This document shows, in pieces, positions 10,054 to 21,300 of a DNA stretch of 64,000 nucleotides. The DNA is taken from the NCBI GenBank assembly GCA_944739405.2, contig OX123191.2:9590830-9654829 (forward strand), read 5' to 3'. The first letter of the stretch is position 1, and the number at the start of each line of letters is the position of its first letter. The position numbers were made by a program, and so were the translations under genes. The DNA is from Euclidia mi. Lineage: Eukaryota; Arthropoda; Insecta; Lepidoptera; Erebidae. The notes below the pieces were generated by a model that saw only the letters and a program-made list of their open reading frames with translations, had not been told where the DNA came from and did no database searches.

Positions 10054-10476
10054 TGTAGCGACCATCTACATAATACCCGCACAACGCCATCTAGCCAATG
10101 ACGATAGAACTACCTCGACACTCGCCACCTAAACAACGCGGGAAAAATTCAAACGATCTTGAACCGCGCTAGCAACTTTCGCGCGCTACGATGCATATAT
10201 ACAACTTCCAAAGTATGTCCGTCGGCCTGCAGGCCACCAAACACGACCACCCAGCTTGGTTAGAGGCTCCTCCCTCTAGTTGGAGGAACACCACACCTTT
10301 ATCGTCCACATTATCTTAGCACGGTCTCGATATCACTGGTAGCTGACGCCTAAAGCATTAAGTTCCGTTATTTACTACATTGTTGTGCAAAGAGTGAAAT
10401 AAAAATATTTTTTAAATAAAATATACGTTATAAAAAAAAATAAGACAAAAACTTTTAAAAATAATCAGGCGTTACA
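10054..10476 (+). repeat. Putative LTR of a retrotransposon
   Basis: Begins TGTAGCG and ends CGTTACA, a short inverted terminus of TG...CA type. It holds a TATA-like GCATATATAC (10194) and polyadenylation-like AATAAA motifs (10400-10425). Directly after it TGGGGGC (10477) could be the start of a primer-binding site resembling complements of tRNA-Pro 3' ends, but the following bases match only loosely. No second LTR or pol sequence is in the window, so this is a solo LTR or truncated copy if the call is right. Confidence 0.45.
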
Positions 10477-10802
10477 TGGGGGCAAATTCAGGGCTATAGT
10501 GTATCCGCCACACAAAAATATCAAGAATACCATTGTACATTCCATGTGTGCTGAGCAAGATGTTTTTAAACAAAAAAAAAACTAATCAAACTCGCCAGTA
10601 CTAAAATATAAAACTTAGCCATTGCTTCCACTCTTAAGTTCAAAAATAATTCAAACATCAATACATAAGAAAACAATCTCACCCTGAGCAACACATTAAT
10701 TTAAAAAGTTACGTGTACAACGACATAACCATTTCAATATCTGTACTAAACGAAATTAATTCGAACCGAATGTTTATTTAATTAAACTTAGTTGGAAGAG
10801 AA
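10477..10802 (+). other. Possible LTR-retrotransposon internal remnant, otherwise unassigned
   Basis: Follows the putative LTR directly. No gag or pol similarity is visible; the sequence is AT-rich and noncoding. Confidence 0.25.
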
Positions 10803-11285
10803 ACACCTGGTGCCCCTTTAAAATCTGGGGGCACGGCAGTGCCCCCACCAGGTCGAGCAAAAAAGCGGCACGGCCGTACTATCCTTTTCTCGAAGCAATT
10901 CAAGCCATTTTCGACCCCCTATAACTTCGTTGTGGATAAAACTAGAAGCCTGATTTAGATTTAGTAACCATGCAGGCATTGTATAAACATGGTGTATTTC
11001 AAATTTCATTCAATTTGAACAAGTAGTTTAAGAATTATAACGAGTCGAAATTCTTAATTTTGTCACTCACTGACCGATCATCAAAAGTCTAAGGCACTTC
11101 TAGCAGACATAGAAGCTTTAAATTTAGAATTAGTGTTTAGTATATGAATCAAGGAAAAATTAAAATAGTTTTAAATTTCTGTCTAGTTTTCGAGATACAT
11201 CAACTGCATAAATAATAACTTTGTAATCTCATATAAATTTAAGGGAGTACAAAATTACAGTTGCAGTTAGGGCATTAGCAAAAAA
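10803..11285 (-). repeat. Repeat R, copy 1, hairpin-end part
   Basis: Read on minus, this matches 41040-41654, including AACTGCAA, GATTACAAAGTTATT, GTCTAGTTTTCGAG and CTTCGAGAAAAGGAT. It ends in a strong hairpin: GGGGGCAC (10827-10834), loop GGCA, GTGCCCCC (10839-10846), enclosed by a second pairing of ACCTGGTG (10805) with CCACCAGGT (about 10845). R resumes at 15890 beyond the inserted LINE. R has no coding frame. Family unknown to me; a Helitron2-like or otherwise asymmetric non-autonomous element is possible. Confidence 0.75.
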
Positions 11286-11640
11286 AAGAAACGGTACTAA
11301 TTGCAAACAGACGTGTTGCATCTTTCTCCGACGTTTTTATTCGAAAAAGTTGGTCAAAAGTGTAATAACTATTGTAAAAGTTACATCAAAGTGCGCCAAA
11401 CTTAGTGCTCCAAAAGTTTATTTATTTTGTTTTGTGAAGTGTCAATTATTGGACATAAAATAAGCAAAATAAACATTAGAATAACTTATAAACTGTGCAA
11501 GTGTTGACATTGACGAACAAAAGAAAGGTTATTACGCTACTAAACAAATCAGTGACGCAGCAGTGTTATTGAATTTGCAACCTTATCACATAAATTATAA
11601 GGTTCATTTTGCCTAGTCCAAATTTGTCGACGTTTATAAA

Positions 11641-12453
11641 ATGGACAGTGACGACCCGAAGTTGTCTTCTCCATTGAAAACAAATCCGAAAGCTCGCCAA
11701 CCGGCTCGTAAAACAACTAAAAAGGATGAATCAGAGCTTTTGACACCCGATAAGGTACGCAATATTATTAAAGAAGAGATTAGAGAAGCAATGTCTAGCA
11801 TTGGCACGGCCCTAGCTGACTTAAAATTAGAAGTTTCTGGCTTACAAGATGCAGTAAGATTTGTTACTTACCGACAACTATGACCAGGTAACGGAACGAA
11901 TTGAGAAGATGGAGTTACAACAAAAGACTATATTGGAATTAGAATCGAATATTTGCGAACTTAAAAATGAAATTCGGGTCATAAAACAGGGTATTCAAAA
12001 GCAGGAACAGTGGGGTCGTCGTTCAAGCGTCGAAATCGTTGGACTTCCCGAATGCGCTAATGAAAACCTTATCGAAATTGTGTCGCAACTAAGCAAGGGA
12101 ACTGCACTTTAAATCCAGACACTGACATTGACTTTGTAACGCGAGTGGCCCACAAGAGTAAGGATCAAAAGAAACCTAAACCAGTTATTGTACGATTCTT
12201 AGCGAGATACAAAAAGGACAACTTCTTAGCAAGATTGAGAGCAATTAAGGACTTCAAGGCGAGCGATATAGGATTTACCGGTACCTCGTCTAGGCTTTTT
12301 TTTAATGAGCATCTCTCCGTCACCAACAAAATACTCCTCAGTGAAGTTAATAGGATTGCCAATGAAAAACATTACAAGTTTTTTACGAATCAATATAGTC
12401 TGATTTTTTACCCAAACGTGAGTAAAAAATCAGACTATATTGATTCGTAAAAA
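11641..12453 (+). pseudogene. LINE ORF1 (coiled coil plus FP25K-like RNA-binding domain)
   Basis: ORF1 proteins bind element RNA and act as chaperones. Here the frame is split at three places: 11641-11883, 11861-12112 and 12145-12450. The N-terminus is basic and Ser/Lys-rich (about 1-30), then a Glu/Lys/Leu-rich predicted coiled coil, then RRSSVEIVGLPE, DFVTRV, KKPKPVIVRFLARYKKDNF and LFFNEHLSVTNKILL. That order resembles the domain shared by insect LINE ORF1 proteins and baculovirus FP25K. The C-terminus is abnormal: after HYKFF the frame runs into the 32-bp palindrome at 12380-12453 and stops, so the true end of ORF1 is lost or rearranged. Confidence 0.75.
12380..12453. repeat. Perfect palindrome, 32-bp arms, 10-nt loop
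   Basis: Arms 12380-12411 and 12422-12453 are exact reverse complements, loop CCAAACGTGA. It lies at the end of ORF1 and replaces the expected C-terminal codons. Confidence 0.95.
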
Positions 12454-12859
12454 TGACTCCAGTAACGCAATACATATTAAGTCAGATACTGATTAAAAAA
12501 AAAATGTATGAGAATTGTTTTACGTAGTCTGTTTTTCATCCCTGGTAAGTGTAATTTAAATACACTAGTAAATATTTTTATTATATCGTTAAAAACAACT
12601 TCTAAAATCAAATATTGTGTAACTGTTAATTATTATTTCAACGTTAGCAACAACATGTACAGAAGGGTGAATATATCAATAATAATGGTAAGGGTTTTGC
12701 TTTGGAAAAGACATCTTGGGTATTACACTTTTTTGATTTACTTGAACTCGAGTACGGAATTCAGGTTTGGCATATTTATTATATCTTTTTTTAATTTTCT
12801 GAAATGTCTTCATTGTGGGACGACTGCTAAAATTTTATGTTTTAAGTTCGGTTTATACA

Positions 12860-15731
12860 ATGGGCACTCAGTTAAATATATACCATCAAAATGTACGAGG
12901 ATTACGCACAAAGGCATTTTATTACAACCTATTAACAACTTCTTATGATATAATTTTTCTCAGTGAAACCTGGTTACTGCCTGGAGTCTATAATACCGAA
13001 TTATTTGACAATACAACGTTTTTAGGTGTGATCGTGACTATACATGTCGTTGTGACAGTAGAGGGGGTGGAGTTCTTATTGCAGTTAAAAAAGGTATCAT
13101 TGTTGAAAAACACAAATTATCGTATTCAAATGATACAAATACAGCCGATATACTATCATTATGCATACGTCTAAACAAAAAGTCACAGCAAATTATACTT
13201 AGACTATATTGTTGCTATTTCCCCCAGTGTAGTTCTCATCATAATGAATTGGTCGAGTTATTTGACAAAGTTTCGCAATGTATTCTAGAGAATCCTTCAG
13301 ATTACTTATTATTATTGGGCGACTTTAATATTAGGGGAACGCATTGGTCTTCCATGGGAGGGGAGGCTCGGGCTTTTTTAAATGCAGCCAGTCATAATAG
13401 TTTCACGGAAGCGTTATCTAACTTTCTGTCTTTTAATAATCTTGGGCAATATAACCTTGTACCGAATAAGAACAAAAGAGAACTGGACTTAGTTATATGT
13501 AGCTATGACTGCCAGGTGCAAAAAGCCGACTTCCCCCTCGTCCCAGAGGATGACCATCACCCAGCCCTCGAAATCTGTTTAATTCATTTTCATCGGCGAA
13601 CTTTACGTTCACCGCCTCGTACTTTTCGTCATTTTGTTATTGCTGATTACGATCAAATTAATTTTGCATTGGCTCAGCAAGACTGGAGCAATACTATAAA
13701 TGATAAACAAATAGCTATTGCTGAGTCACTATCGATTTTTTATAACATTATCAATCAATTAATCTGTGAATATATTCCACTAAAGGTATCAAATGATAGA
13801 GAAAGGTGGCCGGTATGGTATTCCCCAGCATTAATAAAAATCATAAAACAAAAAAAGAAATATCATTCTAAATGGAAACGTTTTAATAATTATCAAGATT
13901 ATTGCATTTTTTCACTGTTTAGATATAGGCAAAAGCGAGTCGCTAAACAGTGCTATGATATATACATAGAAAAGACAGAAACGAATATAAAAAAATGTAG
14001 TAAGAATTTTTGGAGATTTGTGAAATCAAAGAAGGCATCAGATACCATACCGGATAGTTTGTTCTTAGGCAACGTTACCTCGTGTGATGGAAATACAATT
14101 AGTAACCTTTTTAATACTCATTTTCACTCTGTTTTTTTAATAACCATCATGATACATCTCCTTCCTCACTGCACGAGCCTACAAGAAGTTCAATCACAGT
14201 AAATCTGAGTAGCATACACATACAGTTCAGTACTATTATTAAGTATATCAAATCACTGGATGTGAATAAGGGCGCCGGACCTGATGCGATGATGGTGTTC
14301 CGTCGCTATTTTTAAAGAGGTGTCATAAAAATATTGCTGTTCCTCTTTATATGCTATTTAACAAATCTTTACGAACAGGTATTCATGCCCTTAATGTGGA
14401 AACAATGTTACGTTGTACCTATTTTTAAAAGTGGAGACAAGCATGACATTACAAATTGTCGCCCTATTTCTAAACTAAGTATTATACCAAAGCTTTTTGA
14501 GCATATAATTAGCGACATAATATCTCCAGTGATAAGGCCTAACATAATAATAGAGCAACATGGATTCGTTCGTGGCAAATCAACTGAAACAAACCTTTGC
14601 GAATTCGTGGATTACTTAGCTACAGCTATGGAGGACATCAGGTGGATGTCGTGTATACCGATTACTCCAAAGCTGAAGAAGAAAGAAGAATAAGCTGAAG
14701 AACAGCGGTATACATGGCGACTTACTCAGATGGCTAGAATCCTACTTGAGACAACGTAGTCAAGCTGTTACAGTTAAAGGGTTCTGTTCCATGTTTATAC
14801 CAATTTCTTCAGGCGTCCCCCAAGGCTCGCATCTCGGCACTCTTTTGTTTTATATGTGTATTTGAATGATATTTTTAAAGTTTTTAATAAATCTAAATTT
14901 ATCCTTTATGCAGATGACAATAAAATATACAAAATCATAACGAATTTAAACGATTGTCTTGAACTACAAACTGATATAAACAGATTATGTGACTATTGCA
15001 ATCATAATTCCTTGTTTTTAAACATAAACAAGTGCAGTATTATTACATTTACAAGAAAGAAGAACCCAATATAATATCAATATAAATTGAATAATGTAGT
15101 TTTAAACAGAGTATCGGAGACGCGTGACCTTGGGATTCAAATGGACGACAAGCTTTTATTCGATGCTCATATCAACAATATAACTAACAAAGCGTTCCGC
15201 ATGCTGAGCTTTATTTTAAGAATAGGAAAGGATTTCAATAATCTAACAACACTTTTACTCCTATTTAAATCATTAATTAGGCCTTTAGTAGAATACGCTT
15301 CAGTAGTGTGGAATCCACAATATGATAAATATAAAAACCAAATCCAAGAATTACAAGACAGATTTGTTAAATATGTGCAATGGCGTTTTAACGTCAGTCC
15401 TGAACAAGCACCAAGCCTTCAGTCTTTAGAGGATCGTCGAGCTGAACGTGACCTAATATTTTTATATAAGATTATTAGAGGTCAGACTGTCTCCCCTTAC
15501 CTTCTTAACAAGATAAGTATTAGATGCCCTCGTCCAAATACCCGAAAAAGATCTCTTTTCCACGTTAATTTTTCACGAACCAACTATGATAAAAATGTTT
15601 TCGTTAAAAGATCGTGTCATACGTATAATAAACTAATTTGTTACTTACCTAGCAATGACATAGATATATTTCACCTTTCTTTGCCCAAATTTAAAGTTTG
15701 TATTAAAAATACTTTTAACTCTAAGCCCTAA
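12860..15731 (+). pseudogene. LINE ORF2: endonuclease and reverse transcriptase, frameshifted
   Basis: ORF2 would nick target DNA and reverse-transcribe the element. The APE-type endonuclease begins MGTQLNIYHQNVRGLRTKA (12860), with FLSETWL, then in other frames SRGGGVLIAVKKG, LLLLGDFNIRG (about 13310) and PEDDHHPALEI (about 13550). The RT has CNCRPISKLSIIPK-like (about 14455), GFVRGKSTETN (14566), VVYTDYSKA (14650), SGVPQGSHLG (14812) and intact catalytic YADD (14907), followed by the thumb (RPLVEYASVVWNPQYDKY, 15281). Frames change near 13020, 13180, 14140, 14330, 14690 and 14850. Between TDYSKA and LKNSGIHGDLL about 10-15 residues have been replaced by an AAGCTGAAGAA-rich stretch. Clearly inactive. 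Confidence 0.85.
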
Positions 15732-15889
15732 GCACAGCCCTAAGTCTATGTAACAATAATATATCATGTTTACTATTGTTTACCAATCTGAGGAAACTAT
15801 TTAGGATAATGTTTTAGACTTATGTTATAACTTTATTATGTAATTATATCTGTTTGTTTCCCTATAAATAAATAAATTAATTAATTAAA

Positions 15890-16288
15890 AAAATTCGCTG
15901 TAGGTGTACAAGAAGTAGAAGGTACCGGAAAGGACAAAAGTAAGACCATCTACAAAAAGAAATAAGATCCCATAAAAACAATACTTGTCAAAAATACCAA
16001 GTCTCGCGATCGTAAACAGTTGTGAGATCCATGTAATACCAAGTCGGTTAATTAAAAAGCTATAATGTTTTAAATAAGTAGGTATATTGACTTGGCAATC
16101 GCATTAAACAATCTGATTTATATATGTATTACTTATGAGATATATTGTGTTTTCATGCGATGGCCGAGTCGACCAATTTATTTAAAACATTAAAGATTTT
16201 TTATTAACCGACTTGGTATTACATGGATCTCACAACTTTTTACGATCGCGAGACTTGGTATTTTTCACAAGTATTATTTTTATGGGAT
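15890..16288 (-). repeat. Repeat R, copy 1, inverted-repeat end
   Basis: Continuation of the R copy interrupted by the LINE. The first 75 bp (AATTCGCTGTAGGTGTACAA, GTACCGGAAAGGACAAAAG) match 40970-41045 in reverse. Then a 322-bp inverted-repeat block spans 15967-16288: ATCCCATAAAAACAATAC, CAAAAATACCAAGTCTCGCG and so on, mirrored to ...ATTTTTATGGGAT. The outer edge coincides with the outer edge in copy 2, so the inverted repeat is R's end. No coding capacity. Confidence 0.8.
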
Positions 16289-17179
16289 ATATATTACGTA
16301 TTGTTTCTTCTTATTCGGGTGACATATGGCGAAGAAGCGTTATGTTTCTGTTTTCAAATGATACTGTTATATTAATATGCATTGCTGTGTGAACGCCTGT
16401 GAACGTCGTGGTATCTCCGCTAGTATGATGCCAAGTTTTATGGGTAGTAACGGGTATAGATAAGTATAGATGAACAAACATTTCTGTACACCAGAAAATA
16501 GTATCATAATGTAGTATTAAAAATGTATGTTTTTATGAAAAGGGTTGGCTTTGAACCTATTATTTTAGGAACTAGTGCAAATGTAATTAACAGCATTTTA
16601 AGAGTTTTGTTGTATAGGTATACGAATCGAATTTAAATAAATAGTTAAAAACTACAGTCTTAGCAAATGTATCGCTTATTTAACAAGCGAAATGCTCGAA
16701 CAATATTAAACATCTTATTCTTACGCTACTTTTGGGCAGCGACATGTAAAATCTTTTATAAAAACCTGATTATATCATTAAGCTCAAAAAATCTACATGT
16801 ATATTTTATTCATAAAACGGGCGTATGATATTTGATCAAACAATTTATACACAACGCTTGGGTAGGCAAAAACTTCTAAGTACGTCTATCCAAAAAACTT
16901 TATGTACCTAATACCGAATCATATTTTGTTTGAACAGAACACTAAGCTATTCGACCGAAGACACATAGGTACAGTTGAATTTATTCAGGCGTATTGAATA
17001 ATAGATTTATGGGATGAATCGAATAGATTCGGCTCATTATCATAACTTGTAAACTTTCATGTGAGAGGACGTGATCTGGAGACAAATAGAACACATTCAT
17101 CAATACAATATGGCAAATAAATAATCCTCTTACGCATGATGTCATAGTTACATAACTAAGAGAATCAAAGGGAAATGTA
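16289..17179. other. Unassigned AT-rich sequence
   Basis: No coding frame or recognised repeat. Confidence 0.5.
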
Positions 17180-17375
17180 TTAAGAACATGTCGCTTCTAT
17201 CCCTACGGTGTATTCAAAGGTGTATTACGCCTACATTTATGGCCTGTGTAATAGGAGGCCAGCAGCATAGTTCCAAGCCCCGGGCAGCTACTTAGAATAT
17301 CTTGATCGAAAAAGTCAACAACACTTTCCTGAGCCCGGCCGTCTTGTCCAGAACCGCACGATTAGCAATTGAATT
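17180..17375 (-). repeat. Degenerate SINE family B
   Basis: On minus it keeps the order of family B: a Cys-tRNA-like end near GGCCGGGCTCAGG, ACACTTTCC/GTTGACTTTT, CGGGGCTTGG, then GTAATACACC and GATAGAAGC. It is much more diverged than the copies at 6510 and 49580. Confidence 0.5.
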
Positions 17376-18344
17376 TATGTCTGTTGGCTTCAGTGAAATT
17401 CAAAGTATTGCACCGGAAAGTCGATGGATAGTACCTAATGTACTTACATTTATGGATGTTGGGTAAGGTATTCCTCGTATTAAAGAAGTTGTTATTGTAG
17501 CTGCAAACGTTTGCATCAAACGAGTTTCAAACTTAGAAGATAAACACGATGGCAGTCAGCCGGATGCCGCGTCCACACAGTCACCCTGCATAACATACAA
17601 ATGTTACTTTAGGAGATCAAAGCCCATTTCTGACGGGTGATGTTAATGATTACAAAGCCATAAGCGACAAACAGTCACTAAAATGCGATGTAGTTTAGAT
17701 CTATAATTTTATTTTATTTGTATATAATTTTGCATTATCATTATTTATTATGTCCATTAATTATTATCAATACTTATTGTTGTTTTCCAAATTATATAGC
17801 AATTATTTTATTTTTATATTTCTGGACTTATAATTATTATGATATATGTTTTTTTAATTAATCATTATGAATGTAAATCAGTGTACACAATTAAGGTAGA
17901 TTTTTGAGATGCTTTCGATTATATTAAGACCACATGTATCATGTAACCAAAAGTCACACTAATAAATGAATTTGAATGGATTACTGAGTTGCACAGTTAA
18001 GATGTATATGTGTATTTTTGAGTTAAGCAAAACGGTTGCCTTTACATCACACTGTAGTGCAGCCAGATAATCAAAATAATCAGTCAGTGAGCGATACATA
18101 TGTAAAAAAATTCCTTAAACATTAATAACATCGACGATGGCACTTGTTAAACCATTACTTTAAAAATATATAGCTAATCTTCTTTAATTTTTCAATTTAA
18201 ATTTGGGCAAAATAATAATAATAATAAATAATATGTTTAATAATATATTTGATTTTAATTTATAAAGTTATTTTAAGTATATAAAATGTGATTTGTGTGA
18301 TAATGAAAAATAAAGAGAATAATAATAATATTCTACCATATACA
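17376..18344. other. Unassigned AT-rich sequence
   Basis: No gene or repeat recognised. A short (AAT)n tract is at 18212-18227. Confidence 0.5.
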
Positions 18345-18580
18345 CACATCACCATCTAGTCCCAAGCTAAGCAGAGCTTGTGTTATGGGTACTAGATAAT
18401 GGATAAACATACATATATACTTTTTTTTTGTAAATACATACATATTATACATAGAAACACCCAGACCAAGAAAAACATCCATGTTCATGCACACAAATGT
18501 TTGACTTGAGCGGGAGTTTGAAATCGAACTCGAACACTAGCTATGTAATCGTACCTGCTACTACGTTTAGCCATCGTTTT
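18345..18580 (-). repeat. SINE family D (lepidopteran type)
   Basis: Contains CCATCTAGTCCCAAGCTAAG, TTGTGTTATGGGTACTAG, AAACACCCAGACC and a tRNA-like head near 18510-18575 (GAGTTTGAAATCGAACTCGAAC, a B-box relic on minus). The order is that of a widespread lepidopteran SINE. Moderately diverged. Confidence 0.65.
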
Positions 18581-19137
18581 TCGTAACAAAATTTAGTACA
18601 ATGCATAGCTTAGTGCAAGTCCTGTTATCAACGTAATAGTATGATGTTTACTTATTTTTGTCGTTCCCCTTCCTATTTTTATCGTCTTCTTGGCATTTCT
18701 TTATAAACGAAGTCATCATAATATTCTTATGAGCCTGCTTTATGTTGTAGAATATTATAAATGGTACCTAATCTAAATATAGAAAGCTGACACTGAACAT
18801 AACATTTCATAAGCCGGTCATTCCGCTACACATCTTCCGCAGTCAGTCGATATACATACTATGACGATATATAGGTATACTATATCTATGTGTGAGTGAG
18901 TGCTTTAAAATTACTGAGTTACGAATTCGTTTGCAGCTCGCTCAAGTAATCAAGTATGTAATTCCGAGGGCTGACTGTAAGGTATTTCAAATTTCATCCT
19001 AAGGCCTTGTTTATGGGTAAATGCGCGAATGGATGGGCGACAAGTGTGGAGCTCTGCGGTACAATGAGCATACTGAACATTATGGACGAACAAAGGAAAT
19101 TGAAGTATATCTAGGCTGATACAAGTATATTTTTTAC
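18581..19137. other. Unassigned sequence
   Basis: No supported feature. Confidence 0.45.
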
Positions 19138-19284
19138 ATGCCTCTGTGGTCCAGTGGATAGCGCATGCGACTGCTGATCGGAGGACCCGGGTTCTATTCC
19201 CAAGTCGGGCAAAAGTGTTACTGGGTTTTTCCGAATTCTCAGTCGCAGCACCGAGTCTGGTGATGTGCCCGGTAACGGCAATAG

Positions 19285-20608
19285 CATAGTAAAAACAGAA
19301 TAGTAGGATAGCTTCATACAAATCGGCCGCCGCCGCCGCGCTGGTTTGAATGCATGCGTGAGTCGCCGGGGCGCCGTGTACGCACGCACTTTTCACGCAC
19401 ACAATCTCACGAGCGCGGCAAGCTCGGCGAAGGGATGCGCCGCGCGTCTGATCGCGCACATTCATGTAGGTACTACACTGCTCGCCCGCTCGAATTGTTT
19501 ATGTACATTCAGTTTTGTAATAAACGTTATTAATATTATACAATGTGTTAAACGACAGTAACTTGTTACATTTTTCTCGCTATAAAGGGCATTTAGATAG
19601 TAATATAACGCTTAGCTAGTCAGTAGGTACTTGAAAAAAAATATATGCAAGCTTAAATTCTGTAGTATTCAACGCAATCACTTAACCCTAGATCACTAAC
19701 CTTATTTATCGATCATTATTACTAACCTTCGTATTTTTGACTACGGTATTTAATAAAGGGGATAATGGGTTTTATTTGAATTTTTATTTTGATTATAAAT
19801 TTATTATATTCTTCTTATTATTTAATAAATTTACATAAACCTAAACGGCATATTTATTAAAAAATCAGCCTTACAAATGAGATCGTAGGTTTTATGACAA
19901 ATTAACAATGGTAACATTTTAAAAGATTTTTTAAAGTATTATTTTAAAGTAAATGTGAAAAATAATTTTCAAATATTAGAAATAACGAATGAAATAAAGT
20001 AATGAAACAAAAATTTTGGTAAGAATCTATCAAGTTATACATTTGTGACAAATGTCAAGTTTGTGCTCCCCGCACTACGATTTATTGCTCTGGGTGCAAC
20101 TATTTTTAGTCATCCTTCGCTTCGCGGAGGGACACAAGGCTTATATTTTCCTTTTTTAGGTAGGAGGTACATCAGACGCATTATTTTCGCAAAGAAAATA
20201 AATAAACAAAACAAAAAAATCGCAAGAGTTCACCAACTAAATAAGACAAAATGTTACGTTAATACTAACCTTCGTCAATCTGACGACCCATGGTTGCTGG
20301 AACGGCGCTCACGGTGCCCCCCCACTCAAAACACTACCGTCAGGCGGAGGGGCAACGGGTCGACTGAGATTATCTAAAGTGTGGAAGCAGTGCGATCGCG
20401 CGCGCAAAAGTCAGCATGATTTAAACAAACCCGCGTATTCAAATTGACGAAGGTTAGTAATCTAGCGTTAAATAAAACGGCGAAAAAGCGCGCGCGCCGA
20501 CAAAGCCGGCGCCGCGGTGTAAACACGTGACAACCCGTGCGTCAACGCAAGAGTAGGCAATTAACTCGCCGAGCGGCCTTAGCTAGCTTACTATTCTGTT
20601 TTTACTAT
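19285..20608. mobile_element. 1.32-kb inverted-repeat DNA element, superfamily unsure
   Basis: Ends are inverted copies: CATAGTAAAAACAGAATAG at 19285 and its complement up to 20609. The flanking duplication is GGCAATAG (19277-19284 and 20609-20616), either 8 bp, or 7 bp if the last G belongs to the terminal repeat. A 7-8-bp duplication with CA...TG ends fits P-like or hAT-like elements. Subterminal sequence is CpG-rich at both sides. No transposase frame; part of its interior is a piggyBac-type MITE. Confidence 0.8.
19686..20467. mobile_element. piggyBac-type MITE, 782 bp
   Basis: Flanked by TTAA at 19682-19685 and 20468-20471. Inverted ends CCCTAGATCACTAACCTT and (reverse) CGCTAGATTACTAACCTT differ at two positions; CCCTAGA is characteristic of piggyBac ends. 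A second motif, ACTAACCTTCG, recurs at 19724, 20262 and inverted near the right end, giving subterminal repeats. No transposase; a 110-codon frame inside (20045-20377) resembles nothing I know. Confidence 0.85.
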
Positions 20609-20744
20609 GGCAATAGGCTCGCCCCTATTACGTGGGACTTAAAAATTCATGGCAAAATGTAGGTGTTATATTACACCTCTGCCTACCCCTTCGGTGATAC
20701 AGGCGTGAGTCTATAAAAATAACATCGACTTCACGGTTGGTCTA

Positions 20745-20890
20745 ACAGTGAGTAAATATAAGCGTCGCCTCGCTGCTTGATACTGTGCTGAGTTAGAGTG
20801 TTGTGGTTTCGATCCCCACACGAGACAACACTTTGTGTGATTCATAAGTTGTTGTTTCGAGTCAACGTGTACTTTGTGTTGATTTTGATT
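20745..20890 (+). repeat. tRNA-derived SINE head, family E
   Basis: Has tRNA-like GGTTGGTCTAACAGTG (about 20737) and GTGGTTTCGATCCCCACAC with a B box GTTTCGATCCC, followed by GAGACAACACTTTGTGTG. It immediately follows the split family B SINE. The structure is a SINE head, not an intact tRNA. Confidence 0.55.
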
Positions 20891-21054
20891 TTTTCGTTGA
20901 TCTAATGTTTGTAATGTCCTCCGCGACTCAGGACTTATTAATGACATAATATTTTATAGCAATCTCACACTCGTACAAATTTGTGAGGCGAGCAACGTAT
21001 CTGACAAACTACAGCATGTTTAAATATAATTTTTTTTATTTTTTATTTTATAGT

Positions 21055-21300
21055 AATAGACGGCAATCGAGCAGACGGATCGCAAGTAAGGATCGCGGTA
21101 AGCAATTACCGCCGCCCATGGGCACAAGCAACACCACAGGAGTCACAAGTGCGTTGCCGCCTCTTAGGATTGGGAAAAGGGATAGGATGAGGAGTTGGAT
21201 GAGGGAGAAGGAATATGGGATAGGGCCTCCGGTACTCTCACTCACCGAATGAAACGCAACAGTTTAAGTACTGTTACTTTACGTCGATTTTCTGTGAGAA
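21055..21300 (+). repeat. Dispersed repeat G, copy 1
   Basis: About 245 bp similar in reverse to 28205-28445: CGAGCAGACGGATCGC, AAGCAATTACCGCCGCCCAT, AAGTGCGTTGCCG, GGGAAAAGGGATAGGATGAGG, then CACTCACCGAATGAAACG and TTTACGTCGATT. Common in lepidopteran genomes. Small frames on either strand are shadows of it. Confidence 0.7.

Larger units (their letters stand above)
11286..15889 (+). mobile_element. Near full-length two-ORF LINE inserted in repeat R
   Basis: About 4.6 kb with a 5' leader (11286-11640), ORF1 (11641-12450), ORF2 (12860-15731) and a short 3' untranslated region ending (AATAAAT)n plus TTAATTAATTAAAAA. R flanks it on both sides, and R copy 2 (40671-41654) is the unoccupied equivalent, so both ends are fixed to within about 15 bp. 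ORF order and content fit the CR1/Jockey group. Several frameshifts make it inactive. Confidence 0.8.
19138..20722 (+). repeat. SINE family B split by a DNA transposon
   Basis: The left part 19138-19284 has a tRNA-like head (TCCAGTGGATAGCG, GGGTTCTATTCCC) and body (GTTACTGGGTTTTTCC, CACCGAGTCTGG, GTGCCCGGTAA). The right part resumes at 20609 with GGCAATAGGCTCGCCCCTA and runs to CAGGCGTGAGTCTAT (20720). The intervening DNA is an inverted-repeat element that duplicated GGCAATAG. Confidence 0.85.

Noticed and set aside
18950..19465. 171-codon minus-strand ORF
   Set aside because: It runs antisense through a SINE head and into the end of a DNA transposon; the composition is that of translated repeats, and no family resemblance remains once these are removed.
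20045..20377. 110-codon ORF inside the piggyBac MITE
   Set aside because: No similarity to transposases and no second copy to test; length is within chance for this region.
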